From positions 6,016,030-6,076,526 of the forward strand of contig NC_049980.1 of NCBI RefSeq assembly GCF_000003815.2: a stretch of DNA of 60,497 bases. The letters run 5' to 3'. This DNA is from Branchiostoma floridae. Lineage: Eukaryota > Chordata > Leptocardii > Amphioxiformes > Branchiostomatidae. The notes beneath the pieces were generated by a model that was not told the origin of the DNA, made no database searches, and worked only from the letters and a program-made list of their open reading frames with translations. The position numbers and the translations under genes were made by a program. Positions 46,101 through 53,989 of this stretch are shown in pieces; position 1 is the first letter of the stretch; each line of letters opens with the position of its first letter.

Positions 46101-49100
46101 TCAATCATCCTCTAGATGGACCTCCCCTTCCTGAGAGGCCACTGCCTCCCACTCCCATAGATGAAGCTGTTCCCCCCCTCCCACCAAAGAGTCCTGGAGT
46201 CATTTGTGACAGCAGCAGTGGGACTCGTACATCCACAGACGAAGGTGGCACTGTCAATCTCTATTCAAATGAGTGGGCAGCCAGAAGGTGCACAGAGGAA
46301 CTGCATGGGGTGAGCTTTTTCATTTTGTATATCCATAAAGTATTTTATATATTGCACTATATTTTGTGCGATAAGATTTTTAGTCAAGCATTGGGAATAT
46401 CTAAGTTCTATTGTGTGTGACAATTTGATTCTGGCCAAATATCAATTTTCCAAATTCTGAGGAAGATGTTTGAAAACCTTTCCTAGGCTTGTCAATGTCA
46501 TGGGTAACAATGCTAATAACATATTCTCTCATACTTCCACTTGAGATGCCATTATACCATCAAATCAAAAGATATCCTTTTAGTGGCCTTTTCAAGATTG
46601 CCTTGAACACCTGAATATGTGAAATGTGTAAACCTCGAAATTGCTGAATCAGATGCTGCTTTGGTATAAAGTTCCTAGCCTTTTAAATTCTGTTTCAATT
46701 CATGTATAGTCACCATTTTTTCACATGTGGGGGTATTATGGCACCTGGTGGAATTATGAGAGTTAATGTTATATTACTGACACTGGCTTTCTCTTATCAT
46801 TGTGTTATTGATTTGCATATAATAATGAGAATCTCCTAGCCTGATACTTAACAAACACATTTTTATGTTTCCAGGGAGTGAAGTTGAACATAGGCATCCT
46901 CGCTGCCAAGCCCCAGTTAGGGCAGACCTGGATCGTGTATGTGCTGATCTACCAACAAGGGGTGTCCTTTAAAGAAGTGGTAGGTACATTTCTTTATAAT
47001 GAAGAGTATAATCAAAAATGGATATGATGATACGATTCTGAACCTTGATCTCATCCAAAACATAGCATCAACCTAGTACATCTTCACCAATAATGGCTAT
47101 CATTTATCAAAAGTTGCATTCCACAACCACCTGCAATATTTTGGAAAATTGGAATTATTTTAGATGGATGCTTTTCAATACTTAGTTGTCATCCATTGTC
47201 ATCTTTACGTTAAACCTTCTTTGAACAGCAAGCAGATTATTATTGGACTGAGCAGAGCACTTTGAACTTCAAAATTTGCTTTTGACCATTAACAGCTTTC
47301 CCGAGGTACATAATCTGTGAAAAAAAATTGTGCAAAAACTTCTGTTACCCAACGGATCATAATGACCCCCAATGGGGGTCTTCAGGCATCAATGAAATTT
47401 TAGAAAAAAATCTCAAGATTTTGAGGTAAATCACAACATTTTGTTAGACAATCTTGAGATCTTTTGAGACAATCTTGAGATCTTTTGAGACAATCTTGAG
47501 ATCTTTTGAGACAATCTTGAGATCTTTCGAGACAATCTTGAGATCTTTCAAGACAATCTTGAGATCTTTCGAGACAATCTTGAGACCTTTCAAGACAATC
47601 TTGAGATCTTTCGAGACAACCTTGAGATTTTTCAAAAAGTCTCAAGATTCTTTAAATGATGTCAAGATTTTTTCCTGACATCTCAAGATATGGGACTTTT
47701 TCAAAGCAACTTTCAAAAGGGATTTTTGTGAAGCATCAAGATTTTTCAAAAACATCTCAAGGTTGAGGCAAAAGATCAAGTAAAAACATCTCAAGATTTA
47801 ATACAAAATCTGAAGATCCTTGGTATAAATCTCAAGACTTTTAAAACTTTTCAACAAAGTGTGAAGAACCATGCTGGGGGTCATTATGATACGTTTAGTA
47901 CCAGAGAAGTTTTTCACAAATATCAGATACATGTACTTGGTAATGTAAAATGTAAACTGTAAAAGGCTATAAGCATTTTAAGTCCAAATTGCTCTGCTCA
48001 GTTCAATAATAATTTTCCCACTGTTTTTAGTATCTCTAGTCCTAAATATATTTTTCTATGTGCATGCTTCTGCCTTTTGAGTTCCTAGATGAAGTTTTGC
48101 AAAAGTTATATATATTATGCAAGATTTAGATGCAAAAAAGTACTGTTCAGTTGGCTTTTGTATGGTCAACACTAGTCAAAGTAAATCTTTAATCATGCCA
48201 AATGATTAAGGTCAAGTTAGCATAAGTATAAAGTAACTGAGTCTTTTTAGTGACTTGCTATATACTGAATGATGCAAACAAGTTCATTGCCTGACTGTTG
48301 TCTTCCCCCTAACAGAAAGAACAAAACTTCCCAGCTAAAGTGGACATAGTCTGCCCTCCTCGAGCATTCCAAGTGGTGCAGCACCTATCGATCAATGCGG
48401 AGGTACCCGACGGATGGATTACAGAGGACGTTGTTAAGGTGAGAGGAATGTTTTATAATATACGCTTTAACCCTCTTTGTGGTTCTGTAGAAAATGTTTC
48501 CATTTTTTTCTGGTAGAATACTTTGACACTCTGCTGCCCACAGAAGATACAAAAGAGGTACTTAATGTAAGAGAATTTTTGTTCACAATTGGAAATATGT
48601 GAATGTTTGTTTGTTTGTTTATTGTTATTGCTTTCCTCTTTCCTGGCCTAAAATGCCTTGCGGTGTAGCCAGGTTTGTACTGAACAGTACAAGCTGCATG
48701 TCCAGACAGGTATACTCTGACACTTGGAGGGACACTTTAACAGTTCTTTCTTCAATATTTGTGGTGGGTTCTTACATGTATACGTGCTCGGAGTTTGGCT
48801 CTCAAAACATAGGTCCTATGCAAGGGACGTCCAAAGCCAAAGCTTGGTCCCTAATACCTACACCAGCTAGAGTGGAGTAAATTTGTGTAACGTGCCTTTC
48901 CCTAATCTCCAAGCAGATCCAGCCTGGCATAAGACAGTAACATAAGCTGGGGAAGGAGTTTAGCCGGCAGAGGAGTAAATTGGGCACTGCTGGCTAAACT
49001 CCTTCCCCTGCTTATGTTACTGTCTTATGCCACGCTGGATCTGCTTGGAGATTACCTTTCCCAAGGTTACAGCGTCAGGGCATGTTAGGGGACTCCAACC

Positions 49101-52100
49101 CTGAAGCTGTGGGTTCAGGGCAAAGTACACAACCATTACACCACAGTGACAAGACTGTTTATTACAGTCAGTGAATTTCACAGTTCACCCGTTTCTTTGA
49201 TCAATTTTACAGGAACTCCGTTGGGAGAGTTTTGACAAGCTGGAGGACCACTACATCCATGAGATCTGCATCAACCACAACAGCACCGACCAGAAACAGT
49301 TCCACGGGCGGATCCATGTTCGGCAGGGTCTCATCGAAACTCTCACTCTCAACATCATCACCAACTTTTCACTCTACGTATGTAACGTTACATGTATATG
49401 TAAAAGCTTTCTTGTTGTCTACAGTTCACTTTATAGAAAAATGCTAACACTGTACCTCCAACACTGAATCAAACTAGGGAATTATATGTACCCCTCTAAA
49501 TTAGTTAACTTTGTCTAGGTGGATAAAATTCATTTGTTAACTGTTACATGCTTTTCAAAGTTAAAAGACTGATGTAAAACCTAATGAATCTAAATTGAGT
49601 AATTTGATGATTTGATGTAAAGAATTTTGGATATCACTTCCTATTATTGACAGCAAGAATTTGTCCTGCCACAAATCACTATTATCGACTAGTTCATATT
49701 TTGACTTAGGCCATCCTAACATTTCATTTCTCTGTTAACAAATTTTGCATGATTTCTCATGTGGTGTATTTTAATAACTGATGGGCTTACTGCATAATAC
49801 AACAGTTAGTCTGTACATGTCTGTGGGCTAATTGCAAGGAAATGTAATATACAATGTTATGTTAGGATACAAGAATTACTTTCAATACAATAATTCTTCA
49901 ATCAGTGACTCTCGAAAACATGTAACGTTTAAACAAATTGAATGTACCTCCGATTTTTTGGTGTCTGCTCAGTACACCAGAAGTTGATCACGGAATGGTC
50001 TTTAGTCTCACAAGATCATGAGACTAGATTTGGAGGTACATGGTTTACATGTTTTCAAGAGTCACTGATTGAAGTATTAATCTATTGACCTAATTAAATG
50101 TGAACCTCTTCAATGAATTACTTTGTTACTACATTCTAGAATATACAATGCTACATATAGTTTGGCTTCTCTTCCTCTTTTGAGGTAGATGAATTTATCC
50201 TCTTCTTTTTTACATAATTATATAGGAACGAGTTGGACAGAAGAGGGAAGATGAACCCTTGTATGATTTGAAGGACCCTGCCACCTGTGGGAATGGCAGG
50301 GGTAAGAAGGGATTCCTGCAGCAGTTCTCCAAGCGCAAAGAGTTCTGCAACCAGATGGATCAAATGAACATGTTCGGCAACGACTATAGATTACTAGGGG
50401 AGAAGATCGGACTGGATTATCAGGTAAAATATGATTATATTCAACTATTATAGTAGCTATGTTGTATTATTACATGCAGGCAGCAGGTAACCCATCGGAG
50501 TAATGAGACTGTTCAACATGTAGCATGGCTGTTGTAAGCACCTCGAAATAGGGACCAACTCATGTTTGATAAAGTCAATGCAAAGTTTCCTAAAAGTTTT
50601 AAATGTGCAGTAGTGTAAAAAGAATAAACAAGTCATTCTTCTTTTACTTCACAATGCATTTGTATTTTATCATCATGATGACATTGTCTTCGTCATTGAT
50701 CATGAAGTCAGTTTACTGTTACTATAACAGTAACTCTTGAAACTTTTGTAGTCTGTCGTTTCATGTTCATAATTTTTGCTTGACCGCTGCACCAAGAAAC
50801 TGGGAATATGCATTTCTAATGTATTACTTAATGTACTAAAAATTGTTACCATCATATCAAGACCATGCAAAAAAACTCCTTTTCCCTCATATCCCTACTT
50901 GTAAAAACCAATGCAAGAGTACATGAATTCGCAGTAAGTACATTGGCTCTGTTTGTGCCTTAAGTTTGAAGTTAAATACTGTAAATGCAGATATGTTTGC
51001 GGCAGTTTTATGTTCACGGTTTTTGCAGTGACCATTTCAGCGCAAACTTTAAAACCACCACAAACATAATGTTCCATACATAGTATGAGACTGCAGTTAA
51101 TGGTGCTACCGTGAACTTAAAACCACTGCAAACACTCCATTTTCCTGCTACCGCAAATTCAAAGTAAATCTCTGCAAACTTAAACGCAGTACTGCAAATG
51201 AATGTACAGTAAATTGTGACTGTTGTGTCTGTGTCAGGCCCTCCTGGCCATTGACAGCCGTTGCAGCAGGTCGGCCAGTGGGCTGCTGTCCCCCACAGAG
51301 CTGGTGCTGAGTGAGTGGGAGAGGGGGAGGTCCACAGTACCCTTCAGCCAGGAGGCTCTGGTGGGGATACTACACGACATGGGGCGGCCTGATATCATCC
51401 AGGACATGGGCTTACAAGGTAAAACTTTCCTGAATTGTTTCATTTAAATTAGTTGATACCCAGAGCAAAATGTAAGTCACTGAATTTCTTTATACACAAC
51501 TCAAGTGTTTTTACCAGGCTGACTTTTGGTTGTTATAATGTCTTTGAAGAAAGTCACTAAGATATACTTTTTTAGGTAAAAACACTTCTTTGTTAGTCAA
51601 AGTGAAATTTTGAGAAACTTAACTTTCAAATTAGAATGATGACCTCATCTCATTATTTGATCAATATGAAAAGCTGATATTTAATTCATAGTTAACAATG
51701 CCTTAACACTAATTAGCGAATTGAATATATTTCCCATAATAATTATATAATCAAACTATGACCTATTTTCGTGAAATATCCAACCGTTCCATTTTGAAAA
51801 AGTACATCTAGAAGGAAAGTATTCATAGATCATTCATGAATAATGAAATATCATTATTTTCAAATTTTTTAAAACACAGTTCCAAAGCTGAGGGATTTTG
51901 CAGTAGACGAGACAACACCAAACACCATCCGTGTGAGATGGGAGCTGGACACAGAAGACATCACTGACTGCACCATCGAGATCAGGCCTGCAGGTCCAGG
52001 ACAACACAGCTGGACCACAGCAGCCTGCGTGCAGAATAACGGAACCAAAACCCTCCAGCTGGAGAATCTGGAACCGGAGACGGAGTACGACATCCGCATT

Positions 52101-52265
52101 CAGCCCTCGTTTCAGAGGGTCGACGGGGAGTGGACGGAGATCAAGGCAAGAACTGATGCTGCGATGGCGGAGGAAGGGAACGGAGATGATGAAGATGTAC
52201 AGCAGGATGGAGATGGAGATGAACCACCTGATCATGATGGGATAGAGGAAGAACAGCAGGAATGA
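31075..52265 (+). CDS. Death-domain and fibronectin III protein (whole spliced gene)
   Basis: My splicing gives 11 coding exons totalling 2361 nt (786 residues plus stop), with every junction phase consistent. Exons: 31075-31152, 31690-31729, 32212-32377, 35174-35319, 45537-46309, 46875-46979, 48316-48438, 49213-49377, 50226-50423, 51238-51418, 51880-52265. No signal peptide or membrane helix is seen, so it is probably cytoplasmic. Residues about 338-364 are a PxxP-rich SH3-binding-type stretch (PPLPERPLPPTP, PPLPPKSP). Residues about 402-535 resemble a UPA-type beta region (weak). Residues about 583-656 form a death domain (LGEKIGLD ... SPTELVLSEWERG ... EALVGILHDMGRPDI), closest by eye to UNC5-type domains. 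Residues about 661-755 are a fibronectin III domain (RVRWEL ... LENLEPETEYDIRI). An acidic tail ends the protein. The N-terminal 330 residues were not assigned to a family. Confidence 0.8.
31690..31729 (+). CDS. Death-domain gene, coding exon 2 (40 nt)
   Basis: A strong acceptor (TTCTTTCTGGTATTGCAG) and donor CAG|GTTTGG bound 13 codons plus one base (TLVQLTCTTKQAS). This exon solves the phase clash between exons 1 and 3, since exon 3 is open only if preceded by one base. Confidence 0.65.
32212..32377 (+). CDS. Death-domain gene, coding exon 3
   Basis: It encodes SCRIHIYKCSTVPSLAARPF through NLDRFDCNHG. Acceptor TTTGTTTCAG, donor GG|GTGTGT. The other two frames contain stops. Confidence 0.8.
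32499..32703. mobile_element. MITE, TAACGCTAGTTCACC family, copy 3
   Basis: It starts TAACGCTGGTTATTCG (diverged) and ends AGATAAAGGTGAACTAGCGTTA. It lies in intron 3 of the death-domain gene. Confidence 0.7.
33009..33200. repeat. (CA)n microsatellite, imperfect
   Basis: An imperfect CA-rich tract immediately 5' of the LINE. The translated CA repeat artificially extends the LINE reading frame upstream. Confidence 0.9.
33205..35040 (+). mobile_element. 5'-truncated CR1-like LINE in intron 3
   Basis: The element begins abruptly at a CA microsatellite and contains a reverse-transcriptase ORF and an AT-rich 3' UTR. It ends CAATAAACCAGTATTATTAT, a short trinucleotide tail typical of CR1-group elements. 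The endonuclease domain expected upstream is absent. It lies in the same orientation as the host gene. Confidence 0.85.
33225..34796 (+). CDS. LINE reverse transcriptase (partial ORF2)
   Basis: From the Met at 33225 there are 523 uninterrupted codons; the frame is open upstream into the microsatellite, so the true start is lost. RT motifs appear in order: RKAAGPDNI (about 63-71), LPKTNPPTLSDLRPISLT (111-128), LTDFAKAFDRIDH (190-202), GLPQGTVLAP (248-257) and the catalytic FVDD (278-281). These are followed by thumb and C-terminal regions (LGVWLQSNLKWDSHV, YVRPICEYAVPVWNP). Lack of stops in the RT suggests a recent copy. It cannot retrotranspose alone without the endonuclease. Confidence 0.9.
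   Translation: MEGIPANNTKAIADIINNTLSNITCSLPPLDTRQLPAFLPARQPPEVKVWEMYHKLQHVRVRKAAGPDNITGRLIKEFAYELSHPLTMILNTSLAEGRVPREWHEANVIPLPKTNPPTLSDLRPISLTSLLSKTCESFIAKWILADITPQVDPRQFGGIPGRSTTHCLVDILNQLSKTSDQRDTISSLVLTDFAKAFDRIDHTTAILSLIELGCRPSLLPWLSDFLTGRKQRTAYKGSLSEWRTLTCGLPQGTVLAPIVFVAVINSAASDARSDHWKFVDDLNMMESRQIRQQSNLQQDLDALDAWTSKSHMQLHPNKCKVMHFFFRRTPPPLPSLQLAGHTLQEVTVARLLGVWLQSNLKWDSHVTHMVKQSGKRLFILRRLKMFRVPELDLVTIYTCYVRPICEYAVPVWNPGLTKTQSFRLETIQRRACRIILGKKYTHYSEALTQLGLPTLESRREQLCKKFGLKLLKSAFRDWLPQSRGEASGRLTRTSHKLNSIYTRTERYRNSPIPYITNVLNKEL
35174..35319 (+). CDS. Death-domain gene, coding exon 4
   Basis: It encodes KPKLAVSFYQSEVDVGGPAH through LDALLCQ. Acceptor GACTTGCAG, donor CAAG|GTCAGA. Phase matches exons 3 and 5. 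Confidence 0.85.
35531..36056. repeat. 0.52-kb inverted repeat, left arm (intron 4)
   Basis: This segment recurs as a near-identical reverse complement at 44791-45310. It includes an ATGCATAATT tandem block (about 35704-35852) and a distinctive flank (TAGAGGTACCGTAGGTTCTG). It starts 211 bp after exon 4. No obvious target duplication is seen. Confidence 0.9.
36230..36385 (-). repeat. tRNA-derived SINE
   Basis: On the minus strand an A-box-like GTGGCGCAGCGGCAGC and a B-box-like GCGAGTGCGAACC are followed by CTTGTGCCCTTGGGAAAGGC and AGGTGAAAATGAGTACC. The body is shared with 59130-59600. Confidence 0.75.
36386..39840. other. Intron 4 sequence, no gene
   Basis: There are no supportable exons. 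An element end AAGGGGGCTT near 37945 (Harbinger-like AGCCCCCTT terminus) suggests an interspersed element spanning the gap at 37510-37609, but its left end was not identified. Confidence 0.5.
37510..37609. other. Assembly gap (100 N)
   Basis: A run of N in intron 4. Confidence 1.
39849..39992. repeat. Palindromic A/T-rich MITE-like repeat
   Basis: TCTATCTCTATCATATTT, an A-run and ACTCAGATTCT on the left are mirrored by AGAATCTGAGT, a T-run and TATGATAGAGATAGATA on the right, with a loop of about 60 bp. Confidence 0.75.
40015..40318 (+). mobile_element. Hammerhead-ribozyme retroposon (Penelope-like), copy 3, simplest form
   Basis: This 304-bp unit is flanked by a perfect 13-bp duplication TCAACAGAGTCAT (40002-40014 and 40319-40331). 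It starts GAGCTAATTGACTCATTTGC and ends ACTATTTTTGGCGTA. It is almost identical to the forward half of the 23355-23905 element, without the inverted portion. The hammerhead lies near the 3' end. No ORF is present. Confidence 0.85.
40231..40272 (+). ncRNA. Hammerhead ribozyme (type I-like)
   Basis: The 42 nt are identical to 23820-23861: GTCA-CTGACGA, stem II GGAAAG/CTTTCC, GAAAC, GTC-TGAC. It lies in intron 4 in the sense orientation of the death-domain gene, so the pre-mRNA would contain it. Confidence 0.75.
40387..40443. repeat. 57-bp perfect palindrome
   Basis: Two 28-bp arms (AGCTAATTGCCCTCAACCAA ... and its exact complement) are separated by one base. It is probably a tiny MITE or a hairpin-forming remnant. 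Confidence 0.9.
40460..43155. other. Intron 4 sequence, no gene
   Basis: Only random ORFs were seen. A stem-forming segment (AAGTAGGAAG ... CTTCCTACTT, 41322-41358) and a single element-end-like ACATCTGCTTGGAGATTAAT near 40818 are visible. Confidence 0.5.
43156..44085. other. Assembly gap (930 N)
   Basis: A run of N in intron 4 between the two inverted-repeat arms. Confidence 1.
44791..45310. repeat. 0.52-kb inverted repeat, right arm (intron 4)
   Basis: This is the reverse complement of 35531-36056 with few differences. It ends 226 bp before exon 5. Confidence 0.9.
45537..46309 (+). CDS. Death-domain gene, coding exon 5
   Basis: This large 773-nt exon runs from GPFKDMHPFDVDIAP to EELHG. 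It holds a basic patch (KRYKQKKQKDVNRR), a folded-looking region (VVKLKELDNFSPLQLGFRFE), a linker and the proline-rich stretch. Acceptor TTGTACAG, donor GGG|GTGAGC. Confidence 0.9.
46875..46979 (+). CDS. Death-domain gene, coding exon 6
   Basis: It encodes GVKLNIGILAAKPQLGQTWI through GVSFKEV. Acceptor TTTCCAG, donor GTG|GTAGGT, phase 0 both sides. Confidence 0.85.
47231..48016. mobile_element. Foldback-like element with 21-bp internal array (intron 6)
   Basis: Left terminus ATTATTATTGGACTGAGCAG and right terminus CTGCTCAGTTCAATAATAAT are inverted. A second inverted pair (CATAATGACCCCC / GGGGGTCATTATG) lies just outside the central array. The arms are about 150 bp. No ORF is present. Confidence 0.65.
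47449..47640. repeat. 21-bp tandem repeat, about nine units
   Basis: The unit is GACAATCTTGAGATCTTTTG plus one base. Degenerate copies of the CTCAAGAT motif continue to about 47840. All overlapping ORFs are repeat artefacts. Confidence 0.95.
48316..48438 (+). CDS. Death-domain gene, coding exon 7
   Basis: It encodes KEQNFPAKVDIVCPPRAFQV through EVPDGWITEDVVK. Acceptor CCCCTAACAG, donor AAG|GTGAGA. Its LSINAEVPDGW pattern is reminiscent of UPA domains. Confidence 0.85.
48800..49140 (-). repeat. SINE copy interrupted by a MITE
   Basis: GGTCCTATGCAAGGGACGTC and AAGCCAAAGCTTGG, then GTGCCTTTCCC, match the 59130-59600 SINE body. The sequence resumes AAGGTTACAGC after the inserted MITE. Confidence 0.6.
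48903..49054. mobile_element. Palindromic MITE nested in a SINE, 8-bp target duplication
   Basis: The arms (TAATCTCCAAGCAGATCCAG ...) are inverted over about 65 bp around a short loop. They are flanked by the perfect duplication CCTTTCCC (48895-48902 and 49055-49062). Same family as 638-761. Confidence 0.85.
49213..49377 (+). CDS. Death-domain gene, coding exon 8
   Basis: It encodes ELRWESFDKLEDHYIHEICI through NIITNFSLY. Acceptor TTTTACAG, donor TAC|GTATGT, phase 0. Confidence 0.85.
49891..50079. mobile_element. Palindromic MITE in intron 8
   Basis: TTCAATCAGTGACTCTCGAA at the left is mirrored by CAAGAGTCACTGATTGAA at the right. Inner TGTACCTCC / GGAGGTACA also pair. Confidence 0.75.
50226..50423 (+). 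CDS. Death-domain gene, coding exon 9
   Basis: It encodes ERVGQKREDEPLYDLKDPAT through LLGEKIGLDYQ, the N-terminal half of the death domain. Acceptor AATTATATAG, donor CAG|GTAAAA. Confidence 0.85.
50973..51224. mobile_element. Degenerate MITE in intron 9
   Basis: It starts TACTGTAAATGCAGATATGT and ends CAAATGAATGTACAGTA, with internal inverted fragments around TTCACGG and CCGTGAA. A related sequence lies at 60270-60465. Confidence 0.5.
51238..51418 (+). CDS. Death-domain gene, coding exon 10
   Basis: It encodes ALLAIDSRCSRSASGL, then LSPTELVLSEWERG and EALVGILHDMGRPDIIQDM, the C-terminal half of the death domain. Acceptor TGTGTCAG, donor CAAG|GTAAAA, phase 1. Confidence 0.9.
51880..52265 (+). 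CDS. Death-domain gene, last coding exon (fibronectin III and acidic tail)
   Basis: It begins VPKLRDFAVDETTPNTIRVR and carries the core fibronectin III residues (Trp in strand B, LEPETEYDIRI near strand F). It ends in a run of Glu, Asp and Gln before TGA at 52263-52265. Acceptor AAACACAG. No AATAAA occurs before the minisatellite; ATTAAA lies at about 53894. Confidence 0.9.
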
Positions 52266-52430
52266 GCTGAAAGAAATAATGAAGGAAGCAAAGGGGGTCT
52301 AGGGAAAGAGAATGATCGACAATAAGTTTTTGGAAATTTTTGCTCAAGGGTTAATTGCTATCTAGTCTAAAAGCTGACTTTAGATTCTAACTTATTTGGT
52401 TTGACTTCTTTTTCTGAAACATGTAAGATA
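52252..52430 (+). repeat. Terminal-exon/3' UTR segment, duplicated copy 1
   Basis: The sequence from the last codons through GAGCTGAAAGAAATAATGAA and TAGTCTAAAAGCTGACTTT recurs at 53738-53985. Confidence 0.85.
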
Positions 52431-52444
52431 AACTTTAAGGATCA

Positions 52445-53735
52445 CACTGGTCCTGCCCCTAGTCTTACATTCACACTGATTATCCTCCTACTGACTTCAC
52501 ACTGGTCCTGTCCCTGGTGCTGAACTTACATTCACACTGATTATCCTCCTACTGACTTCACACTGGTCTTGTCCCTGGTGCTGAACTCACATTCACACTG
52601 ATTATCCGCCTACTGACTTCACACTGGTCCTGTCTCTGGTGCTGAACTCACATCCACACTGGTTATCCTCTTACTGACCACACTGGTCCTGTCCCTGGTG
52701 CTGAACTCACATTCACACTGGTTATCCTCCAACTGACTTCACACTGGTCCTGTCCCTGGTGCTGAACTTACATCCACACTGCTTATCCTCTTACTGACCA
52801 CACTGGTCCTGTCCCTGGTGCTGAACTCACATTCACACTGATTATCCTCCTACTGACTTCACACTGGTCCTGTCCCTGGTGCTGAACTTACATTCACACT
52901 GATTATCCTCTTACTGACCACACTGGTCCTGTCCCTGGTGCTGAACTCACATTCACACTGATTATCCTCCTACTGACTTCACACTGGTCCTGTCCCTGGT
53001 GCTGAACTCATTCATATGGATTATCCTCCTACTGACTTCACACTGGTCCTGTCCCTGGTGCTGAACTCACATTCACACTGATTATCCTCCTACTGACTTC
53101 ACACTGGTCCTGTCCCTGGTGCTGAACTCACATTCACACTGATTATCCTCCTACTGACTTCACACTGGTCCTGCCCCTGGTGCTGATTTTACATTCACAC
53201 TGATTATCCTCCTACTGACTACACACTGGTCCTGTCCCTGGTGCTGAACTCACATTCACACTGATTGTCCACCTACTGACTTCACACTGATCCTGTCCCT
53301 GAACTCACATTCACACCAATAATCCTCCTACTGACTTCACACTGGTCCTGTCCCTGGTGCTGAACTCACATTCACACTGATTATCCTCCTACTGACTTCA
53401 CACTGGTCCTGTCCCTGAACTTACATTCACACTGATAATCCTCCTACTGACTTCACACTGGTCCTGTCCCTGGTCTTACATTCACACTGGTTATCCTCCT
53501 ACTGACTTCACACTGATCCTGTCCCTGGTTCTGAACTTACATTCACACTGATTATCCTTCTACTGACTTCACACTGGTCCTGTCCCTGGTTCTGAACTTA
53601 CATTCACACTGATAATCCTCCTACTGACTTCACACTGGTCCTGTCCCTGGTCTTACACTCACACTGATTATCCTCCTACGGACTTCACACTGGTCCTGTC
53701 CCTGGTTCTGAACTTACATTCACGCTAACTATCCG
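52445..53735. repeat. 61-bp minisatellite, about 21 units
   Basis: The unit contains CACACTGGTCCTGTCCCTGG, TGCTGAACTCACATTCACAC and TGATTATCCTCCTACTGACT, with length variants lacking the GTGCTG block. It lies directly 3' of the death-domain gene stop and may be transcribed as 3' UTR. Confidence 0.97.
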
Positions 53736-53737
53736 GA

Positions 53738-53985
53738 TCATGAGGACATGAATAAAGGGCAGCAAGAACGAGCTGAAAGAAATACTGAAGAAGGCAAGGG
53801 AGGGTAAGAGAATGATCAACAAGTTTTTGCAAATTCTTGCCTAAGAACTAATTGCACAGGTAACATAAAAGGGACAGAAAAAATGGCGAAGAACATTAAA
53901 TCATGAGTACATGTCTAATCTAGTCTAAAAGCTGACTTTTGATTCTAACTTATTGGGTTGGACTCCTTTTTTCCTGAGACAGTGG
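53738..53985 (+). repeat. Terminal-exon/3' UTR segment, duplicated copy 2
   Basis: GATCATGAGGACATGAATAA, CGAGCTGAAAGAAATACTGA and TAGTCTAAAAGCTGACTTTT align with 52237-52430. The TGA of copy 1 is CGA here, and the coding frame is not maintained. Confidence 0.8.
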
Positions 53986-53989
53986 CAGA

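Noticed and set aside
47400-47678. Three ORFs with regular heptad-like repeats
   Set aside because: They are 21-bp DNA repeats readable in several frames and on both strands, not coiled-coil proteins.
52445-53735. CRISPR-like array
   Set aside because: The units are contiguous 61-bp minisatellite copies without unique spacers, in a eukaryotic genome. The same applies to the 40-bp array at 57865-58553.
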